Shown: in pieces, positions 5,985-8,197 of the stretch
Numbering within the stretch: the first letter of the stretch is position 1
How the letters are laid out: every line of letters starts with the position of its first letter
Source of the DNA: DASYSA01 sp036003885
Lineage (GTDB): Bacteria; Acidobacteriota; Blastocatellia; UBA7656
DNA: 8,197 nucleotides
Direction: 5' to 3'
NCBI GenBank assembly: GCA_036003885.1
Contig: DASYSA010000715.1
Coordinates: forward strand, 1 to 8,197
Notes under the pieces: model-generated
Told to the model about the DNA's origin: nothing
What the model saw: only the letters and a program-made list of their open reading frames with translations
The model's database searches: none
Position numbers and translations under genes: made by a program

Positions 5985-6761
5985 TCAATCAAGCAGGTCC
6001 GGTTGCTCGCGAGTTATTCGCGCCCACAGCGGTTGGAACTGGAACCAGCCCGCTTCGTGACTGCCGACTTGTTGCTGCGTGAGCAGCGCATTCTCATGGC
6101 CGATTTTGATCGGAGTTCCGGCAGCTTCGGCCAGCAGTTGAGCCTGACAGCTACGCTCCATCGTAATGAACCACCAGGCCGCTTCATCGACGGTCCGGCC
6201 CACGGTCAGCAAGCCATGATTTCGCAGGATAAGTGCCTTCTTATCACCGAGTGTCTGGGCAATGCGGGCTCCTTCCGCCGGCTCATATACGACGCCGGTG
6301 AAGTCATTGAAGAGCGCGTGATCTTCGTAAAAGGCGCAGGCATCCTGAGTCAGCGGGTCCAGCAACCGGCCCAGGGACGACCACGTCTTGCCATAGAGCG
6401 AATGTGCATGCGCGGCGGCGATTGCATCGGGCCTCGCCTGGTGAACCTGCGAGTGAATGGCGAAGGCCGCTCGATTCACCTCGTGGTCTCCCTCGACGAC
6501 TTCGCCGCGATGATTGATGAGAATCAAGTCCGAGACTCGTATCTGACCGAAGTGCATGCCGAAGGGATTCACCCAGAAGTGATCGGTAAGCTCCGGATCG
6601 CGCGCTGTGATGTGCCCTGCGACGCCCTCATCAAAACCGAAGCGTGAGAACAGGCGAAAGGCGGCGGCCAATCGTTCCTTGCGATACCGTCGTTCCTCTT
6701 CAGGCGTGGCAAACACCGGCGGCGTGGGAATGCGTAAGACTCTCTCGGGCGATTCAACCAT
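5985..6761 (-). CDS. Class II aldolase/adducin family protein
   Basis: The 258-residue protein has the class II aldolase fold signatures: EGVAGHITARDP at 45-56, WVNPFGMHFGQI at 63-74, VNRAAFAIHSQVHQARPD at 95-112, metal-binding HAH at 118-120 and the third metal His in LRNHGLLTVG (His182). In the sugar-phosphate aldolases a Glu precedes the xxH helix as general base; here the region reads HEVNRAAF, as in the adducin-like branch, so aldol cleavage of a sugar phosphate is not assured, and a decarboxylase or other metal-dependent lyase is possible. It is probably cytosolic. The frame stays open up to 6935, but I start at the ATG at 6759-6761: it has a strong AAGGAGA 5 nt upstream, the family match begins there, and a good promoter lies inside the longer frame. 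It is transcribed alone and convergent with the glycosyltransferase operon. Confidence 0.9.
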   Translation of the reverse strand: MVESPERVLRIPTPPVFATPEEERRYRKERLAAAFRLFSRFGFDEGVAGHITARDPELTDHFWVNPFGMHFGQIRVSDLILINHRGEVVEGDHEVNRAAFAIHSQVHQARPDAIAAAHAHSLYGKTWSSLGRLLDPLTQDACAFYEDHALFNDFTGVVYEPAEGARIAQTLGDKKALILRNHGLLTVGRTVDEAAWWFITMERSCQAQLLAEAAGTPIKIGHENALLTQQQVGSHEAGWFQFQPLWARITREQPDLLD

Positions 6762-6766
6762 TACAA

Positions 6767-6773
6767 TCTCCTT
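6767..6773 (-). promoter_or_regulatory. Ribosome binding site fixing the start of the aldolase-like gene
   Basis: AAGGAGA on the minus strand lies 5 nt before the ATG at 6761. It decides against starts further upstream in the same open frame (up to 6935), which would add 58 residues unlike the family. Confidence 0.8.
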
Positions 6774-6830
6774 CGGTATCCGGCCAGGGCTATTGCGCAA
6801 AGTAAACCCTGCAAAGAATCTGTGTACCAC

Positions 6831-6860
6831 ATTATCGAGGGCTTGAGAATAGCTTGTCAT
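6831..6860 (-). promoter_or_regulatory. Probable sigma70-type promoter of the aldolase-like gene
   Basis: On the minus strand ATGACA (6855-6860, 5/6) and GATAAT (6831-6836, 5/6) are separated by 18 bp. The expected transcription start near 6824 gives a leader of about 60 nt before the ATG at 6761. This is the best-matching promoter in the window. Confidence 0.5.
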
Positions 6861-6928
6861 GTTTTGGGCGTTCTGGAACCGATGATCGCGGCAATCAGAC
6901 AACCTATGTCGCAAGCGGAACGAACTAA

Positions 6929-6947
6929 AACACAATTCTCGTGTGTT
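6929..6947 (-). terminator. Possible weak terminator after the small secreted-protein gene
   Basis: AACACA and TGTGTT form a perfect 6-bp stem around a 7-nt loop; read on the minus strand the stem runs into TTTTAG. It lies about 110 bp past the stop of the small gene and upstream of the aldolase promoter, a sensible place to separate the two units. A second small dyad, CCGCC with GACGG, lies at 7005-7022. Stem strength is low. Confidence 0.25.
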
Positions 6948-7056
6948 CTCAGTCTATCTGGTGTAGAATTGCGTCGTCCGAGTTACGTACACAACAAACC
7001 ACGGCCGCCAGTCACCGGACGGTCGTCTCCGAAGAGGGTTCGAACCTACGCTTGGC

Positions 7057-7416
7057 TCAGAATATGGAGTTACGCATGTATCTCCAGAATAAGAGTCCGA
7101 GCCCAAGCCAGAGTGCGCCGGAGCCGAAGTCCAAATCGCCTCGCGATCCGCGGTCAGGACTGTTCGACGCATGTTTCTTGGTCAGGTGGTTAGCGGAATC
7201 CGAAGGTGACTCTGTTATGCGAGGATCATCGCCACAACAGGTGCAGACACCGTCAACTGGGTCGCAGTCACACCATGCACCTCCTGTGTTCGTGTGGCCG
7301 GCGAAGACCGCCACGGCAAAAGGAGCTGCGACCGTACTCCTGTCGACGGCCGAAGCTGAGTACAAAAGCGGCAACACAAGCGTGCAGATAGCCGCTAACC
7401 AGATCTTCTTCCCCAT
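7057..7416 (-). CDS. Small secreted Cys-rich protein with C-terminal membrane anchor, unknown function
   Basis: The 119-residue protein begins with a classical signal peptide: KK at 3-4, a hydrophobic core up to residue 18, and SASA before a likely cleavage at 23/24. The middle part carries a compact Cys cluster at 45-65 with C49, C51, C58, C60 and C61, within GGAWCDC and VCTCCGDDP, which could bind metal or form disulfides. A polar Ser/Asp/Lys-rich linker (66-93) follows, then a short hydrophobic helix LDFGSGALWLGLGLLFW and a basic RYMR end, as in C-terminal membrane or sorting anchors; a PEP-CTERM or LPXTG motif is not present. The start is firm: GAGGAGGA lies 7 nt before the ATG. It is divergent from the TPR gene, 31 bp away. 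I recall similar small GGxCxC proteins from Acidobacteriota, but this is memory, not a search result. Function unknown. Confidence 0.78.
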   Translation of the reverse strand: MGKKIWLAAICTLVLPLLYSASAVDRSTVAAPFAVAVFAGHTNTGGAWCDCDPVDGVCTCCGDDPRITESPSDSANHLTKKHASNSPDRGSRGDLDFGSGALWLGLGLLFWRYMRNSIF

Positions 7417-7423
7417 AACTTCT

Positions 7424-7431
7424 TCCTCCTC
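7424..7431 (-). promoter_or_regulatory. Strong ribosome binding site of the small secreted-protein gene
   Basis: GAGGAGGA on the minus strand lies 7 nt before the ATG at 7416. It is the strongest Shine-Dalgarno match in the window and argues that the small frame is a real, well-translated gene. Confidence 0.8.
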
Positions 7432-7447
7432 GGGGTCGGTAGCTGAA

Positions 7448-8197
7448 ATGCTGACAAACGTCAGGCACAGCGAATTGTATCAGCAATTGGCTTTTGCGCT
7501 AATAAAAGAGAAGCATTCTGAACAACTCCTCTCCACCGTTGGCGGGGCGCTCGTTACGGCCGCCGAGCAGGCGTATGGGTTGCGGTGGATGAGCGAGGTT
7601 GAGCGGGTCAGTAAACTGCTCCTAACTTTGCCGAACCCGTATCATAGCATCGGCAGCTACTACCACGCGTTGTACATAAAGCGCCGTGGCAACTTCGACG
7701 AAGCACGTCTTCTGTTCGAAAGGATTGCAACTCACGGCCCGGCGCGCTACAGAGCACGAGCTATTGCCTCCGCAGCAGCGGTCGCCTTCGACCTCGGTGC
7801 TCTGGACGTGGCGCTACCACTGTTCGTTGACGCGTGCCGAGCCGCCACTTCCAGAGCCTTCTGGGACCCGCTCGCCGCAGTCATAGGTTTCCACATGGTC
7901 GGTGTGGTGAAGAGCCTTGAGGGCGATCACCAGGGCGCCCTTTCGCATTTGGATCGGATGTTTCCTTTGGTTCGATCCATTGCATCACGGCAGCCATCTT
8001 TACTCTATGCCTACCTCAACAGCCTTGCCCTTGACCTGATGGCAGTGGGCCGTCTCGAAGAAGCAGCGAATGCCAGCAGCAGGGCTCTCGCTTCACCTTA
8101 TGCCGCAGCCTATCCTGAATGGCAAGAGACGGGACTGGATATATCGCTAAAGAGACGCCGGCCTTCGCGGTCTGTGGTCGCGGTTGGAAGCCCAATC
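7448..8197 (+). CDS. TPR-like helical-repeat protein, 3' end outside window
   Basis: A frame of 250 codons runs from the ATG at 7448 to the right edge with no stop, so the protein is incomplete. It has no signal peptide or membrane helix and should be cytosolic. At least four degenerate TPR-like helix pairs are visible: YYHALYIKRRGNFDEARLLF (about 70-89), AFDLGALDVALPLFVDAC (about 112-129), VKSLEGDHQGALSHLDRMF (about 153-171) and LDLMAVGRLEEAANASSRAL (about 195-214), each with the G-x(3-4)-A spacing of TPR helix A/B. Such repeats usually bind proteins; no enzymatic domain or DNA-binding motif is seen. The end of the window (SRSVVAVGSPI) may be close to the C-terminus. The start is uncertain: there is no ribosome binding site before the ATG, and the frame is open further upstream across the start of the neighbouring gene. 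The only near neighbour is the divergent small secreted protein. Confidence 0.75.
   Translation, partial: MLTNVRHSELYQQLAFALIKEKHSEQLLSTVGGALVTAAEQAYGLRWMSEVERVSKLLLTLPNPYHSIGSYYHALYIKRRGNFDEARLLFERIATHGPARYRARAIASAAAVAFDLGALDVALPLFVDACRAATSRAFWDPLAAVIGFHMVGVVKSLEGDHQGALSHLDRMFPLVRSIASRQPSLLYAYLNSLALDLMAVGRLEEAANASSRALASPYAAAYPEWQETGLDISLKRRRPSRSVVAVGSPI
7474..7502 (-). promoter_or_regulatory. Candidate extended -10 promoter for the small secreted-protein gene, inside the TPR coding start
   Basis: On the minus strand TGA-TACAAT (7474-7482) is an extended -10 element with a 5/6 core. A poor -35, TTAGCG at 7497-7502, lies 17 bp upstream. Transcription would start near 7467, giving a leader of about 50 nt. 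The leader holds a small dyad CTGAC-AAAC-GTCAG at 7451-7464. The promoter overlaps the first codons of the divergent TPR gene. Confidence 0.42.

Noticed and set aside
6762..6935. Upstream extension of the aldolase-like frame by 58 residues
   Set aside because: The strong ribosome binding site at 6767-6773 and the promoter at 6831-6860 lie inside it, and the family match begins after the ATG at 6761.
7030..7056. GGTTCGAACC resembling a tRNA T-arm
   Set aside because: The flanking bases do not form a T-stem, and no acceptor stem, anticodon arm or D-arm can be built around it; it is a simple 10-bp palindrome.

Overview
The window looks like a piece of a bacterial chromosome of moderate to high GC, probably from an environmental bacterium. 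I suspect Acidobacteriota (Blastocatellia-like). That guess rests on the style of the proteins, above all the small secreted Cys-rich protein beside a TPR protein at the right end, and on intergenic heptanucleotide repeats. It is an inference and was not checked by any search. No rRNA, tRNA, CRISPR array, transposase or phage gene is visible.

Layout. (1) 1-493: the 3' part of an rlmB-type 23S rRNA 2'-O-ribose methyltransferase, entering from the left. (2) 486-637: two facing arrays of a 7-bp repeat (GGATCTA/GGATTTA) that form a very long inverted repeat. It contains the stop codons of both convergent genes around it. (3) 616-1851 (-): a TetA-like MFS drug/H+ antiporter. (4) 2014-3213 (-): a geranylgeranyl-reductase-family flavoprotein. 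(5) 3214-3644: a repeat-filled divergent intergenic region with two further heptamer families. (6) 3645-4670 (+): a GT2 glycosyltransferase whose N-terminal 44 residues are largely encoded by heptamer repeats. (7) 4686-5927 (+): a GT87/DUF2029-like membrane glycosyltransferase, in an apparent operon with the GT2 gene. (8) 5985-6761 (-): a class II aldolase/adducin-family protein with a good ribosome binding site and promoter. (9) 7057-7416 (-): a small secreted, Cys-rich, C-terminally anchored protein. (10) 7448-8197 (+): a TPR-like helical-repeat protein, divergent from (9) and running off the right edge.

How the parts may work together. The flavoprotein (polyprenyl-chain reduction), the GT2 enzyme and the GT87 polytopic enzyme could together make a polyprenyl-linked or lipid-anchored glycan; this is inference from family and proximity. 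The secreted Cys-rich protein and the TPR protein, 31 bp apart and divergent, look like a two-gene module of unknown function and are the best candidate here for an undescribed system. The other notable signal is the set of three heptamer families, all arranged as facing arrays at gene borders and in three cases entering coding sequence.
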